A stretch of 64,000 nt of DNA from Mycolicibacterium tusciae JS617 (GTDB lineage: Bacteria; Actinomycetota; Actinomycetes; Mycobacteriales; Mycobacteriaceae): contig NZ_AGJJ02000003.1 in assembly GCF_000243415.2 (NCBI RefSeq), positions 62,001 to 126,000 of the forward strand. Direction: 5' to 3'. The number at the start of each line of letters is the position of its first letter. Within the stretch, counting starts at the first letter, position 1. The notes below the pieces were generated by a model that was not told the origin of the DNA, did no database searches, and was given only the letters and a program-made list of their open reading frames with translations. Shown here in pieces: positions 1 to 8,715 of this stretch. The translations under genes were made by a program, and so were the position numbers.

Positions 1-611
1 TCGGCATAGGTGGCGGCGTGCTCGTTGAGTCGCGTCGCGTACACCCCGAAATCAGCGGCCTTGCCCTCGACCTTGGCCTGCCGGCGAGCCAGCCCGGCAA
101 CCACCCCCACCGCGACCGGATAGCCCATCGGGCCGTGGGTGGCGATGATGCGGTTGACCTCATCGACCGCCTGCGGACTGATCGCCGCGGCCGCCATTTG
201 CAGCTGCGCGTACTGCTCGGCCGCGTTGTTCAGATCCGCCGGATTGACCTGCACATGACTCGCACCAGCACCCTGCTCACCAGGCTTTTCCTCGTCCCCC
301 TTGCCGTTGAACGACGAGGGCTGGACCTCGCCTGCCGACGGGCGGATCTCGTTGGGGCCGGGCGGGGGCGCCGGCCACCACAGATTTGGGTCGTTCTGGT
401 CCTGGTTGTAGCGGTTCATCCAGTACGGCGGCAGCTCACCGTCATGGCTCGGCGACCAGCGGACCGGCTCATCGCCTCGGGTTCCGTGCACGCCGTCGAG
501 CGCCGAGCGCGACATCGGCGGGTTGTCGGAGTAGTACGGGTCCCCGCTGCTGGGAATGTAGGGCGGGGTGAACGGGGCCAACGTCGGGTCGGGATCCGGT
601 GTCTCGGTCAC
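1..611 (-). CDS. Partial ESX-substrate-like (EspC/WXG-type) protein, N-terminal part
   Basis: GTG start at 611 behind a strong GGGAGGAG ribosome site; the frame runs off the window start, so the C-terminus is unseen. The first ~110 residues are Pro/Asp/Trp-rich and probably disordered. From about residue 115 comes an Ala-rich helical segment beginning VNPADLNNAAEQYAQLQ and ending near FGVYATRLNEHAATYA. That pattern resembles type VII secretion targets of the EspC/PF10824 kind. It is the last visible gene of the conjugation operon. Mycobacterial conjugative plasmids of the pRAW type are known to pair a type IV with a type VII system, so this context fits. The family call is by eye only and the N-terminal extension is unusual for a short ESX substrate. 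Confidence 0.5.
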   Translation of the reverse strand, partial: MTETPDPDPTLAPFTPPYIPSSGDPYYSDNPPMSRSALDGVHGTRGDEPVRWSPSHDGELPPYWMNRYNQDQNDPNLWWPAPPPGPNEIRPSAGEVQPSSFNGKGDEEKPGEQGAGASHVQVNPADLNNAAEQYAQLQMAAAAISPQAVDEVNRIIATHGPMGYPVAVGVVAGLARRQAKVEGKAADFGVYATRLNEHAATYA

Positions 612-920
612 TTAGCTGCTCCTCCCGTGGTCGTCGGTTGCTGCTGCGCCACCACTCCTCGATGAGCGGCCGCGGTAACGCTGTTCAGAAAGCGTTGCCG
701 CGGTGCACTGCGAACTCCCCTTGCTTCTTTTGTACCTGCTGATGCGGGTTTGCCGCGAACGTTGCGCGCCGTTTGCGCACATCATTGCTGGGGCGCCGGC
801 AGACCGCAGCCGCAGCAGTGCATTTGGGTCGGTGGCACCAAGTGCGCTGTCTGGGCGGCGATTCGGTGTACTCGGCGCCAGCTCCCCGCGAACATCGTCG
901 CGGGTCGACGTCGAGTCCAT
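612..920 (-). CDS. Possible small hypothetical protein, 102 aa
   Basis: ATG at 920 lies 8 nt after GAGGAG and just past the stop of the upstream gene, and the stop directly abuts the GTG of the downstream gene, so spacing fits an operon member. Against it, codon third positions are less GC-rich than in the neighbours in the second half, and the product is Ser/Arg-rich with no recognisable domain. It may equally be a 300-bp non-coding spacer. Confidence 0.3.
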   Translation of the reverse strand: MDSTSTRDDVRGELAPSTPNRRPDSALGATDPNALLRLRSAGAPAMMCANGAQRSRQTRISRYKRSKGSSQCTAATLSEQRYRGRSSRSGGAAATDDHGRSS

Positions 921-925
921 GCGCG

Positions 926-1162
926 CTACTCCTCGTCGAGCAGCGGGTCGTAGCGGTGGACGAACGCCGACTGGGCGCACGTCACGAACAGTTCTTTGAG
1001 GCCTTCAGCTCCCAGCGGTCGCAAACGGTCGGATTGGGCGTCGACATCGACGATTTCGCCGGTAGTGCGAACTGACACCGACATCGCCGCCGGGTCGGTC
1101 TCGGCGACGGTGATGACGTCATCGTCGTCGTCTTTGAACTGGGTGACGGTGATCGTGTGCAT
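926..1162 (-). CDS. Small acidic hypothetical protein, 78 aa
   Basis: Starts at ATG 1162, eight bases after the stop of the BTAD-type regulator gene. The product begins MHTITVTQF, carries a run of five Asp (residues 11-15), and ends DPLLDEE. I do not recognise the family. Alternating short beta-like stretches (VITVAE, MSVSVRTTG, EIVDVDA) suggest a compact beta-rich fold. It is co-transcribed with the conjugation genes by position. Confidence 0.6.
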   Translation of the reverse strand: MHTITVTQFKDDDDDVITVAETDPAAMSVSVRTTGEIVDVDAQSDRLRPLGAEGLKELFVTCAQSAFVHRYDPLLDEE

Positions 1163-1170
1163 AGAAGCCC

Positions 1171-3171
1171 CTAGCCTGCTTGTTTGGTCAGATCGAGGAC
1201 AGCCGGGTCCCGGTCGGGGCCAGGCACTGTGCTGAGGTACTGGGTGCGCAGCGTCTTGTACGCGTCTTTGTCGTGGCCGTCGAGCGCGGCTTGCATCCCG
1301 ATCTGCCACAGGTCTTGGCGGGCGTTGTCGTACCACAGGCCTTTGCGGGCGATTTCGACTGCCGCGCTGTACTTCTTGCTCGCGTGGTGGCGGCCAGCGA
1401 GGGCGACGGCTGCCCCGGCAACGCGGTCGCGGATCTCGTCGCGCAGGTCTTTGGTCCAGGCCCATTCCTTGGGGGGAATGTTGCCCAGTGGCGGCCCGGT
1501 CACCAGATCCATTGCTGCGACGAGGTTGGCAGTGGGAGTGGTGTCGATGAGGATCTCGACCAAGCGCTCGAATTCCATCCAGTCCGACCGCACGGCGTTG
1601 TCCAGGACGTAGCCGCTGTCCTTCATGGGAGGCAATGCCTTTGGGCCGCCGACGCGTGTCACGCCCAGGCGGGCGCGCAGCAAAGACACCTGTTGGGTGA
1701 CGGTCTTGTCGGCGACGGCACCGCGGTAGACGTTGCGCACGATTTCGCCGTGCTCGGCGAACCTGTTGTGCTGCAGAAAGACCAACAGCTCGTTGAGCCG
1801 CTTTTCGCGTTGGCCGGGTTGTTGGTCGCTATGCGGGGGAGTCAAGTCCACCTGGCCGAGGATCCGGTTCCAAATCGTCATGACCTGAGGCGCTGCTGAG
1901 TCAGAGTCGTTGCCGCTCACAGGCTGAACCGACACAGCAGGGGTGGGCTGCTCCCACGGCGGGCCCGTAGCCAGTACCGGAGCTGGAGGGGTGGACTGCT
2001 CCCACGGCGGGCCCGCGGCTGGCACCGGAGCTGGAGGGTCGTCGGGGAGCGGCGCGGCAGCGGCCGGTTCGGAAACCACCGGGATGCTGGTGTCGCGGGT
2101 GTCGGCGTCGCCTTCAGTGGGCAGCGGATCGTTGGGCCCGTAGCCGGCCTCTGGCCAGCTGTTCGCCTCGCCCGCCGCGCCGCCGAGGTCCTCCTGCGGC
2201 GCGGACTCTGGGGTGGACGCAAAGAAGTCGATGCCCTCGGGGTCTGCAGCGGCGGCAGGCGGTGCCGCGGCGATGGGGTCGATGACGGGCAGCTGCGGAT
2301 CGGTACGGGTGTCGTCGAAGTCGGCGACCTCGTATTGCTCTTCGGTCAGGTCGCCGGCGGCGGTGTCCGAGGTGGGCGGGGAGAGCGGGGTTGCCGCCAA
2401 CGGTTGGTCGGTCAGCAATGCCGAGCAGCGGTCGACGGTGGCGGTGTTGGGCAGGATAAGCGTGGCGGTCATCGGCCGGGTGACGCCGTTGCTGATCTCG
2501 CCGTGGCGGTCGGAGCCGCAGCTGATGATCCATTTGGTGTCGACCGCGGCATCCTTGCCGAGGTCGATCATGATCTTGCTGGCCGCGTTGGACACGATCT
2601 GTGCGCGGTCGGTGTAGGTGAGGTCGGGCCCGCAGATCAGAACGTCGACCTGCGGCACCCTGCCCACCGCCACGGGCCGCACTCGGGTCGTCAAAGGTCC
2701 GCGCCACACGTCGGGGGTGACTCCGATGGTGATGTCGGGGTGGGTGGCCAGTAGTTCCAGCACCCATCTGCTGACCAGTGCGGTGGTGATCGCGTTATCG
2801 CCGTTGATGCGGATCCGTTGGAATGCAGCAAGATTGAGCCCGATGAGGCCGCCGTCGTCGGTGGTCCCGAACACCACCAGATAGACCGGGTGGTCGGGGT
2901 CGGGCTCGAGGTTGGGGTCTACGACGTCCCAGGGGATGCGAGCCTCGTTGCTGGAGTCTGCACCGCGCCACGGGTTGGGCAGCGGTGACTTCAGTGGCGC
3001 GACGAAGGTGACCACCAGTTCGTCGCGGCGGACGGTGACCAGCCCGGCGGGACCCGGCGGAGCGGGGGACAGGGCGTAGAGCGACTCCAGCCTCCGCACG
3101 ACGTCGACCGCGCGACCTTGCCCGTACCACCATGAGGTGACCGGGGTGCTGCTGAGCGCGGTTGACGTCAT
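1171..3171 (-). CDS. Regulator-like protein with winged helix and BTAD domain, 666 aa
   Basis: A large soluble protein in three parts. Residues 1 to about 250 are an unrecognised alpha/beta region. A Pro/Ala/Asp-rich linker (about 250-430) contains an imperfect tandem repeat built on GPPWEQ(S/P)TP. The C-terminal part (about 440-666) looks like the OmpR-type winged helix plus bacterial transcriptional activator domain (BTAD) of SARP/AfsR regulators, with features such as NELLVFLQHNR, TVTQQVSLLRARLG and helical repeats that include RKGLWYDNARQDLW. Such BTAD proteins occur in actinobacterial secretion loci. A DNA-binding role here is inferred; there is no transmembrane segment. It sits downstream of the coupling-ATPase and small-protein genes. 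Confidence 0.75.
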   Translation of the reverse strand: MTSTALSSTPVTSWWYGQGRAVDVVRRLESLYALSPAPPGPAGLVTVRRDELVVTFVAPLKSPLPNPWRGADSSNEARIPWDVVDPNLEPDPDHPVYLVVFGTTDDGGLIGLNLAAFQRIRINGDNAITTALVSRWVLELLATHPDITIGVTPDVWRGPLTTRVRPVAVGRVPQVDVLICGPDLTYTDRAQIVSNAASKIMIDLGKDAAVDTKWIISCGSDRHGEISNGVTRPMTATLILPNTATVDRCSALLTDQPLAATPLSPPTSDTAAGDLTEEQYEVADFDDTRTDPQLPVIDPIAAAPPAAAADPEGIDFFASTPESAPQEDLGGAAGEANSWPEAGYGPNDPLPTEGDADTRDTSIPVVSEPAAAAPLPDDPPAPVPAAGPPWEQSTPPAPVLATGPPWEQPTPAVSVQPVSGNDSDSAAPQVMTIWNRILGQVDLTPPHSDQQPGQREKRLNELLVFLQHNRFAEHGEIVRNVYRGAVADKTVTQQVSLLRARLGVTRVGGPKALPPMKDSGYVLDNAVRSDWMEFERLVEILIDTTPTANLVAAMDLVTGPPLGNIPPKEWAWTKDLRDEIRDRVAGAAVALAGRHHASKKYSAAVEIARKGLWYDNARQDLWQIGMQAALDGHDKDAYKTLRTQYLSTVPGPDRDPAVLDLTKQAG

Positions 3172-3193
3172 GTCGGTGGTTTACCTACCTCGA

Positions 3194-4081
3194 TCAGGAA
3201 GTACTGGCAGCGGCGGGATCGGCCGGCACGGAAGCACCATCCGCGCCGGAGAACGCGCCGGTGTCCACGCCGGAGGACGGCGTTTCCGATGCCGCCGCAT
3301 CATCGCTGGCGCCATCTTGGCCGGCGTCCTCGCCGTCCTGCCCGTCGTCGCCGTTGCTATCCGAACCCGAGGTGTTGTCGGCCGCGGCGAACGGGTCGGC
3401 GGCGGCGTTGGGGTCGGTGCTGGCGGTGGTGACGGTGCCGGTTCCGGCTGAGGGCGCGGTCGCGAAGGGATCGGCAGCGGCGCTGTAGCTGGCCGTGCTG
3501 GCCGGGGCTCCCCCGGGGCTGGACCCGGCGAACGGATCGGCGAACGGGTCAGCAGCCGGCGTCGCGGCCTGCTGTCCCATCGGGTCGCCGAAGGGGCTCA
3601 TGCCCTGCTGACCCATTCCGCCCATCCCTTGGCCCATCGGGTTCGACATGCCGGACATGCCCGAACTGCCGGCGCCCAGGAGCTGTCCCAGGATGTCCAT
3701 CAGGCTGGTGCTGCTGCCGCCCATCTCATCGCCGCTGCTGCTGTCGTCGTCATCGTCTTTGTCGTCGCTGTCATCGGCGGCCTGGGAGCCGTTGGCTTGC
3801 TCGGTGGCCGCTGAACTCTCCACCGTGCCGGTGCTCTTGCCGTGGTACTTCTCGATGATCGCCAGGATCGCGGCTTGGCCTGCGGGGGATTGCGGGTCGG
3901 GCACCGCGGCGATCTCCTGGGCCTCCGCTTGGGCATTGGCGGCGACGTCGTTGGCGCCGGCAACGTTGACGTTGGCGCTGTTGTCGGTGACGTCGGCACT
4001 CACATCGGCGGTGCCGCCGAGGTTGTCCAGCGGGACGTTGTCCAAGCCGGTTGTCTGTGCGAAGGGTCCTCCGGTGGTCAT
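3194..4081 (-). CDS. Low-complexity acidic Gly/Met/Ala-rich hypothetical protein, 295 aa
   Basis: Starts at ATG 4081, overlapping the stop of the upstream 65-aa gene as ATGA, so it is translationally coupled. Residues 1-75 hold Ala/Asn/Val-rich sequence followed by PAGQAAILAIIEKYHGKS, the only segment that looks folded. The rest is low complexity: Asp runs, a Met/Gly-rich block around SGMSGMSNPMGQGMGGMGQ, and repeated DPFADPFAG-type motifs. No domain is recognised. A secreted or surface-exposed disordered component of the conjugation apparatus is possible but is inference from context only. Confidence 0.7.
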   Translation of the reverse strand: MTTGGPFAQTTGLDNVPLDNLGGTADVSADVTDNSANVNVAGANDVAANAQAEAQEIAAVPDPQSPAGQAAILAIIEKYHGKSTGTVESSAATEQANGSQAADDSDDKDDDDDSSSGDEMGGSSTSLMDILGQLLGAGSSGMSGMSNPMGQGMGGMGQQGMSPFGDPMGQQAATPAADPFADPFAGSSPGGAPASTASYSAAADPFATAPSAGTGTVTTASTDPNAAADPFAAADNTSGSDSNGDDGQDGEDAGQDGASDDAAASETPSSGVDTGAFSGADGASVPADPAAASTS

Positions 4082-4275
4082 CCGGTCACCGCCGTGGAGA
4101 AGTTGAGGTTGATCACGCCTTGGCGGACCTCGCGTTCGCGCAGGGCCAGCGCTCGGGCGCGGGCGGCGATGTCGCGTAGGCCGTCTCCGCCGATGGGGTT
4201 GAGGCCGAACAGCGCGTGGTACTGGGCGTGCTGTTCTTGCGAGGCGATCACCAGCGCTTCGATGGGTGACGACAT
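4078..4275 (-). CDS. Small hypothetical protein, 65 aa
   Basis: Sits between two coupled genes: its ATG at 4275 is two bases past the previous stop and preceded by GAGGAGAA, and its stop overlaps the next start (ATGA). The product is mainly helical (ASQEQHAQYHALFGLN; ARARALALREREV) and lacks membrane segments or Cys. Family unknown. The tight overlaps argue that it is a genuine operon gene. Confidence 0.7.
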   Translation of the reverse strand: MSSPIEALVIASQEQHAQYHALFGLNPIGGDGLRDIAARARALALREREVRQGVINLNFSTAVTG

Positions 4276-4276
4276 A

Positions 4277-4657
4277 TCAGTTCTCCTCTCCTGTTCCAGC
4301 TCCTACTGACGCCGGATCCGGTGCTGGCACTGCTCCGTTATTGGTGTGCGGCTCGGGCGCAGCGGACTGCCCCTCGGCCTGGCCGGACCCGTCGACTGGC
4401 CGGACTGGTGCGGCGGGCAATTTGGCGGTTCTCTTGTAGCCCAACTGGTCGAGCTGGTCGTTGGTGAGCGCGCCACCTTTGACCGCTGCAGCGCGGGCCT
4501 CCTCGTAGCTCTCACGGGCTGCTGCGGCGGCGCCGAGCTTGGCCACGAAGTCGTCGAACGCCTCCCCGACATCACCGACGAGGGTGGTGTTCTCCTTGAG
4601 CAGGGTGGCGTAGGCCGCTTCGGCGGCAGCCCGGCCGGTCTTCTTCCTCGGTGGCAT
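4277..4657 (-). CDS. Small helical hypothetical protein, 126 aa
   Basis: Begins MPPRKKTGRAAAEAAY at ATG 4657, 16 bases after the coupling-ATPase stop, with a GGAGAG ribosome site. Residues 1-75 are Ala/Glu/Lys-rich helix, possibly coiled coil; residues 76-126 form a Pro/Glu/Ala-rich disordered tail. There is no signal peptide or membrane span. I do not recognise the family. It lies between the FtsK-like ATPase and two other small unknown genes, so it may be a soluble accessory factor of DNA transfer. Confidence 0.7.
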   Translation of the reverse strand: MPPRKKTGRAAAEAAYATLLKENTTLVGDVGEAFDDFVAKLGAAAAARESYEEARAAAVKGGALTNDQLDQLGYKRTAKLPAAPVRPVDGSGQAEGQSAAPEPHTNNGAVPAPDPASVGAGTGEEN

Positions 4658-4673
4658 CCAGCTCTCCTTTGCG

Positions 4674-7430
4674 TTAGCGCATCTGCAGTTGCCGAGCCTG
4701 CATCACTTCGTAGGGATCGACCTCGATATCGCCGGCGTTGCGGCCGTCGTCGAGGTCCCGATAGGGAACTACCAGCCGGTCACCACCCTCGGCGTCCTCG
4801 GTGAGGTAGGGCTCAGCGTGAACGTACTTCCACTCCGAGACACCGTCAACGTCAGAGACATCGATCAAATCGCCGTGCTCCAACTCGTTTGCCGCCACCG
4901 GAACAGGCGGTCCGTACTCATCATCGACAGTGGGCAGATAGTCGTCGTCGAAGCCGTCCACCGAGGCGGCGAACGGGAGCGCATTTCCTGCCCCATTCAC
5001 CGCGCCAACGAGCGGCGCCAACACTGCCGTTTGCCCTTCGGTCAGGTCAGCATGGTCGTCATCCATTGTGGGCCGGTGCAGCGCCATCGTCGGTCGCACG
5101 TAGGTGTCACTCAGCGGATCCAGGTCAGGACGATCGGCGGCCAGAACGACCGGCGATTCACGGATCAACTTGAACGACATCAGCGCCTTTTGCTCTTCGT
5201 CTTCGGGGTCATATCCGCGCAGTGCGTTGTCGACCACCCGCCGCGGCCAGAAGCTGTCCACGTTGTGTAGCTCGGCCAGGATCGCCCGTTCGTGATCGGA
5301 CAGTTCGGCGTCTTGTTCCTCGGTGGCCGGCACGCGGGGGGTGTAGAACGCCTGCATCTCCCGGAACGATCCGTCGGGCAGCTGCACGGTGCCGCGGCCC
5401 TTGATCCCTGGCTGCAGCCGGGTGCCGGCCACGGCATCGTTGAACATCATGATGGCCGCATCCTTGGAGCGCAGCCGCCCCATCGCCACCCGCAACGCGG
5501 TGTTGTCGCGGGCCTCACCGGCGATGAACATCGTGTCCGGTCGCTGGATACCGAGGGCCATGTGGATGCCCACAGCACGCGCGGTACGCAGCAGGATCCC
5601 GATGTCGCGCGACGTCGGCGGCTCACCCTTTTCCTTGGACGTTCCGTAGGTCTTGTAGAACTGGCCGAGCGCCACGGCGAGGTTGGAGAACTCGTCGGTG
5701 ATCACCACGATCGGGTCGAAGTCATCAGCCCGGTTGGGGTTGATCTTCACCTGCGAAAGCCGCTCGATCATGGTGTCGGCGATCAGGCGCAGTGCCGCGG
5801 TGTGACCCACCAGCCCGTCCTCATCGGTGCCGGCCGTCACCAGCGAGACGTTCGGCCAATTGCGCATACCGGGGGAGTCGAAGCCCTTGGGATCGATCCA
5901 CACCACGTTCATGCCGCGCCGGGCGCATTGCGTCGCCACCGTCATCAGCAGCGAGGTCTTACCGGTCGAGGTGGCGCCGGCGATGAGGAAGTGCGGGGAC
6001 TGTTTGAAGTCCCAGCCCACGACGTTGCCGTAGGCGTCCACCCCGAACGGGATCACGGTGTCCTTGTAGAGCGCGCGCACGTTCGCCCGTGTCACCTCGG
6101 GGAAGTCCAGCGGCGGATCGACCATGGTTGGCAGGCCAGGGCTGCGGACGAACCGCACCCGTCGTGACGCCATGCTCCACTCGGCCTCCCAGGAGCCGCC
6201 GAGCGAGTCGGACACCATGCCCTCGATCGCCCCGCGGCGGAAGGCGGAGCTGACTTTGAGGTTGTAGACGAACCCCACGGTGAACTCGCGGATCCGGGCG
6301 GCGATCGCATCGTTGCCGGTGGCCGCCGAGCGTGCCGCCAGCTCCTCGTCCATCTCTAGCTGCGGATTCCTCGTCCCCTCACCGAACAGGGCGTCCTCGT
6401 CGGCCGCCTTGTTCACCGTCACCGACGCGATGTGGGCTGCGGCGTCAAACCATGATGCGACCAGCGGCGCGAGCACCGATTCAGCGTCGACCACGGTGTC
6501 CTCGTCGACCATCACGGTCTCGGTGGCGATCACCGTTCGCGTAAGGGGATCGTGATCGAAGGTGTAGGTGTGCCCGGTGATCTCCTGCAGCACAGCGGCG
6601 ATCTCGGCAAGAACCTCGTCCGTGATCGCGCGGGGGTGCTGCCCGTGGAGCAGCTTGACCACCTTCGGGAACGGTGGTTCGCCGCGCGGATAGGCGCACC
6701 GCAGCACGCGCACACGGCCGGCGCGTGGGTCGTTCCATCCCAGCGCTGGGGTGGCCAGGAACGTGACTTTGTTCAGTTGGCGGGTGATCAGTCCGCGGGC
6801 GTAGGCCCACCGGGCGAACTGCCAGAACCCGAACACCGCGGCCGCGATCAGTGCCACGACGAGTAGCCGGCCGGGCAGGTGCGCCGCCGAGGGCGCGGCC
6901 CACCGCAGCAGCGCCCCGGTGGCGGCCAGCAGCACCGCAGCGGCGGTCAGGATCAGCGGCAGCGTCGGGTACTGCTCCCCGGCCCATTCCTGCCCGGGCC
7001 GGACGTGGCCCATGTGCCCAGAGCGGGCGCGGCGGTTCGACAGGCTCAGCGCCGCCCACCACAGCGCCGCCAGGACCGCGATGACGACTGGGGCGGCGAT
7101 GAACAGAACCCAGAACCAGCCGACGCCTACTCCTGCGATGACGTACACCGGGTCCGGTGAGGCGGGCAGCAGGTAGTCACGGGCTGGGGAGGGCCGGTTG
7201 AGGAACTGTTGGGCGGCGGGCCAGACCTTCGTGTAGCCCAGGACGCCGGCGACCGCCACCGCGGTCAGCAGAATCCAGCGCCACCCTTCGGCGGCCTCTT
7301 TCTGATCGGCGGGCGACTCACCTGGCACATAGGGGTGGTTGAGTTCGGCGCTGCTGGTGGCATACGGCCGGCTCGACGGCGCGGGCCCGGCCGCAGCCTT
7401 GCCGGGGACCGCCTTGCCAGTGGCCATCAC
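4674..7430 (-). CDS. FtsK/SpoIIIE-type conjugative coupling ATPase (TcpA/TraB-like), 918 aa
   Basis: Probable DNA-translocating ATPase that feeds DNA to the conjugation channel at the inner membrane. The N-terminal ~220 residues contain several hydrophobic spans (for example LLTAVAVAGVLG, FIAAPVVIAVLAALWWAALS, LILTAAAVLLAATGALL). The ATPase core has Walker A GATSTGKTS near residue 482 and Walker B PIVVITDEFS near 572, followed by RTARAVGIHMALGIQRPD, typical of FtsK-family motors. The C-terminal ~200 residues are acidic. The start may be GTG 7430 or ATG 7427, both behind AAGGA. In the pCW3 tcp system this role belongs to TcpA. Whether single- or double-stranded DNA is moved cannot be decided here. 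Confidence 0.9.
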   Translation of the reverse strand: MMATGKAVPGKAAAGPAPSSRPYATSSAELNHPYVPGESPADQKEAAEGWRWILLTAVAVAGVLGYTKVWPAAQQFLNRPSPARDYLLPASPDPVYVIAGVGVGWFWVLFIAAPVVIAVLAALWWAALSLSNRRARSGHMGHVRPGQEWAGEQYPTLPLILTAAAVLLAATGALLRWAAPSAAHLPGRLLVVALIAAAVFGFWQFARWAYARGLITRQLNKVTFLATPALGWNDPRAGRVRVLRCAYPRGEPPFPKVVKLLHGQHPRAITDEVLAEIAAVLQEITGHTYTFDHDPLTRTVIATETVMVDEDTVVDAESVLAPLVASWFDAAAHIASVTVNKAADEDALFGEGTRNPQLEMDEELAARSAATGNDAIAARIREFTVGFVYNLKVSSAFRRGAIEGMVSDSLGGSWEAEWSMASRRVRFVRSPGLPTMVDPPLDFPEVTRANVRALYKDTVIPFGVDAYGNVVGWDFKQSPHFLIAGATSTGKTSLLMTVATQCARRGMNVVWIDPKGFDSPGMRNWPNVSLVTAGTDEDGLVGHTAALRLIADTMIERLSQVKINPNRADDFDPIVVITDEFSNLAVALGQFYKTYGTSKEKGEPPTSRDIGILLRTARAVGIHMALGIQRPDTMFIAGEARDNTALRVAMGRLRSKDAAIMMFNDAVAGTRLQPGIKGRGTVQLPDGSFREMQAFYTPRVPATEEQDAELSDHERAILAELHNVDSFWPRRVVDNALRGYDPEDEEQKALMSFKLIRESPVVLAADRPDLDPLSDTYVRPTMALHRPTMDDDHADLTEGQTAVLAPLVGAVNGAGNALPFAASVDGFDDDYLPTVDDEYGPPVPVAANELEHGDLIDVSDVDGVSEWKYVHAEPYLTEDAEGGDRLVVPYRDLDDGRNAGDIEVDPYEVMQARQLQMR

Positions 7431-7497
7431 GGTCGATCCTTTCGACGGGTCGGGGCGGAGCGGACACCGAGGGCAGTCCTCGTATACCTGCCAACGG

Positions 7498-8178
7498 TCA
7501 CGGTGAGGTGTGCTCGATCGGGATCACACCGGGGGCCGGGGCCGCGGTGTCGGCAGCGGGCGCCGGCGCGGCGGGATCCGGAACGGCCGGCGCGGGCGGC
7601 GGGACCGGGCTCTCGACCGGCACCACGGTGCTCACCTTCCAGCCGCCGATATCCATGCCCACGCTGGCCTCGACGCTGGATCCGTCGCTGTAGACCACCT
7701 GAAACGTGGGGATGGCCGGATCAGAGGACAGCGGCCCCTTGACCTCTGTCACGGTGGCCTGCGGGACGTTGCGGATGTCGGTGAGCCGGTACTGGTCGAG
7801 CAGCTCGGGCATCACGTCGGGGGCCAGGCGGGAAAGCCAATCGTCGCGATTGCCGTTGGGGGAGGCGAAGTTCCCCGCGAACCGCTCCACGGTCACCCGC
7901 GCCGCTTCCGGGGAGAAGTCCGGCGGCGGCGGCAGATCGCTGGGGTCGGGCTGAAACTCGCCATGCGCATGACCGTCGCCGTGGTCGTGGCCATCGTGGT
8001 TGATCTCGCCCTGCTCAGCGGCCGGCGGTTCGGGCTGCGGCGCGGCGGTGTCGACCTTCGAGGACTGGTGTTGCCAGGCCAGCCCAGCGATCGCAATCAC
8101 CGCGATGAGCAGCCCCATTCGGGTGCGCTGCGGGATCCGTCGCCACCGGTAGCGCAGCATCGCCAGCCGGGCCCTCAT
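7498..8178 (-). CDS. Single-span membrane protein with VirB8/NTF2-like extracellular domain, 226 aa
   Basis: ATG 8178 overlaps the upstream stop (ATGA). Basic residues then one membrane helix (MGLLIAVIAIAGLAW, residues 21-35), a His/Asp-rich linker (HDGHDHGDGHAHGE) that could bind metal, then a folded domain from about residue 95 (VERFAGNFASP to GGWKVSTVVPV). The topology and the closing beta-strand pattern resemble VirB8/TcpC-type NTF2-like domains of conjugation channels. The C-terminal 40 residues are Pro/Ala repeats. I infer a periplasm-side structural component; exact family not certain. Confidence 0.7.
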   Translation of the reverse strand: MRARLAMLRYRWRRIPQRTRMGLLIAVIAIAGLAWQHQSSKVDTAAPQPEPPAAEQGEINHDGHDHGDGHAHGEFQPDPSDLPPPPDFSPEAARVTVERFAGNFASPNGNRDDWLSRLAPDVMPELLDQYRLTDIRNVPQATVTEVKGPLSSDPAIPTFQVVYSDGSSVEASVGMDIGGWKVSTVVPVESPVPPPAPAVPDPAAPAPAADTAAPAPGVIPIEHTSP

Positions 8179-8666
8179 CGCGCACCGCCCGCAGTACTGG
8201 TCGACACAGCCTGGCGCCGGAGGGCGGCGAGGCCTCCTCGGATCGCTCGTCGGCCACGGCTCTCGCACGAACCGTCTGCGCGGCCTGAAAGCCACACCAT
8301 CGTGACGGCGGCACCGCCGATCGCCGCGGCTGCGGTGACCAGCGTGAGCAGTGGTTGCGCGAAAGTCAGTGCCACTGTTGCGGTTGCGTAGGCGGTGTCC
8401 CAGCCAGTGGTCAGCGGCTGGGACCACCACGCGGGCCCCGGGGCGAGATCGCCGATCACCGTCGCCAGCCAGTGCGCCGCAACGGCTGCTACCGCTGTCG
8501 ACGCCACGTCCTTGCCGTTGATCTCGCGTCGCCAGATTGCCGCGCCGAGCAGCTTGGCGACGTACACCGCGCCAACGACGAGGACCGCACCCGCCAGCGC
8601 CAGCACCACCCACGGGGTGAGGCTCTCGGCGATCACCCAGGGCGTGATTGCAGTGTGGGGTGTCAT
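8175..8666 (-). CDS. Multi-span membrane protein of the conjugation operon, 163 aa
   Basis: ATG 8666 is preceded by GAAGGGA at good spacing. Three hydrophobic stretches are visible: WVVLALAGAVLVVGAVYVAK, ATATVALTFAQPLLTLVTAAAA, and a weaker one around AVAAVAAHWLATVIG. The C-terminus is Arg/Ser-rich and presumably cytoplasmic. No family recognised. Coupled to the downstream VirB8-like gene by ATGA, so the two may work together in the membrane. Confidence 0.7.
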   Translation of the reverse strand: MTPHTAITPWVIAESLTPWVVLALAGAVLVVGAVYVAKLLGAAIWRREINGKDVASTAVAAVAAHWLATVIGDLAPGPAWWSQPLTTGWDTAYATATVALTFAQPLLTLVTAAAAIGGAAVTMVWLSGRADGSCESRGRRAIRGGLAALRRQAVSTSTAGGAR

Positions 8667-8715
8667 GGAATGTCCCTTCCAAGTGGTGTGCGGTGTGGAC
8701 GTTGCTCGATGGGTG

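Noticed and set aside
5292..6167. Long plus-strand open frame opposite the FtsK-like gene
   Set aside because: A shadow of high-GC coding on the other strand; no ribosome site, Gly/His/Arg-rich product, and the minus-strand gene has clear motifs.
7441..7497. Short spacer after the membrane-protein gene as a promoter for the FtsK-like gene
   Set aside because: Only 67 bases with a ribosome site; no promoter boxes stand out and operon read-through is simpler.
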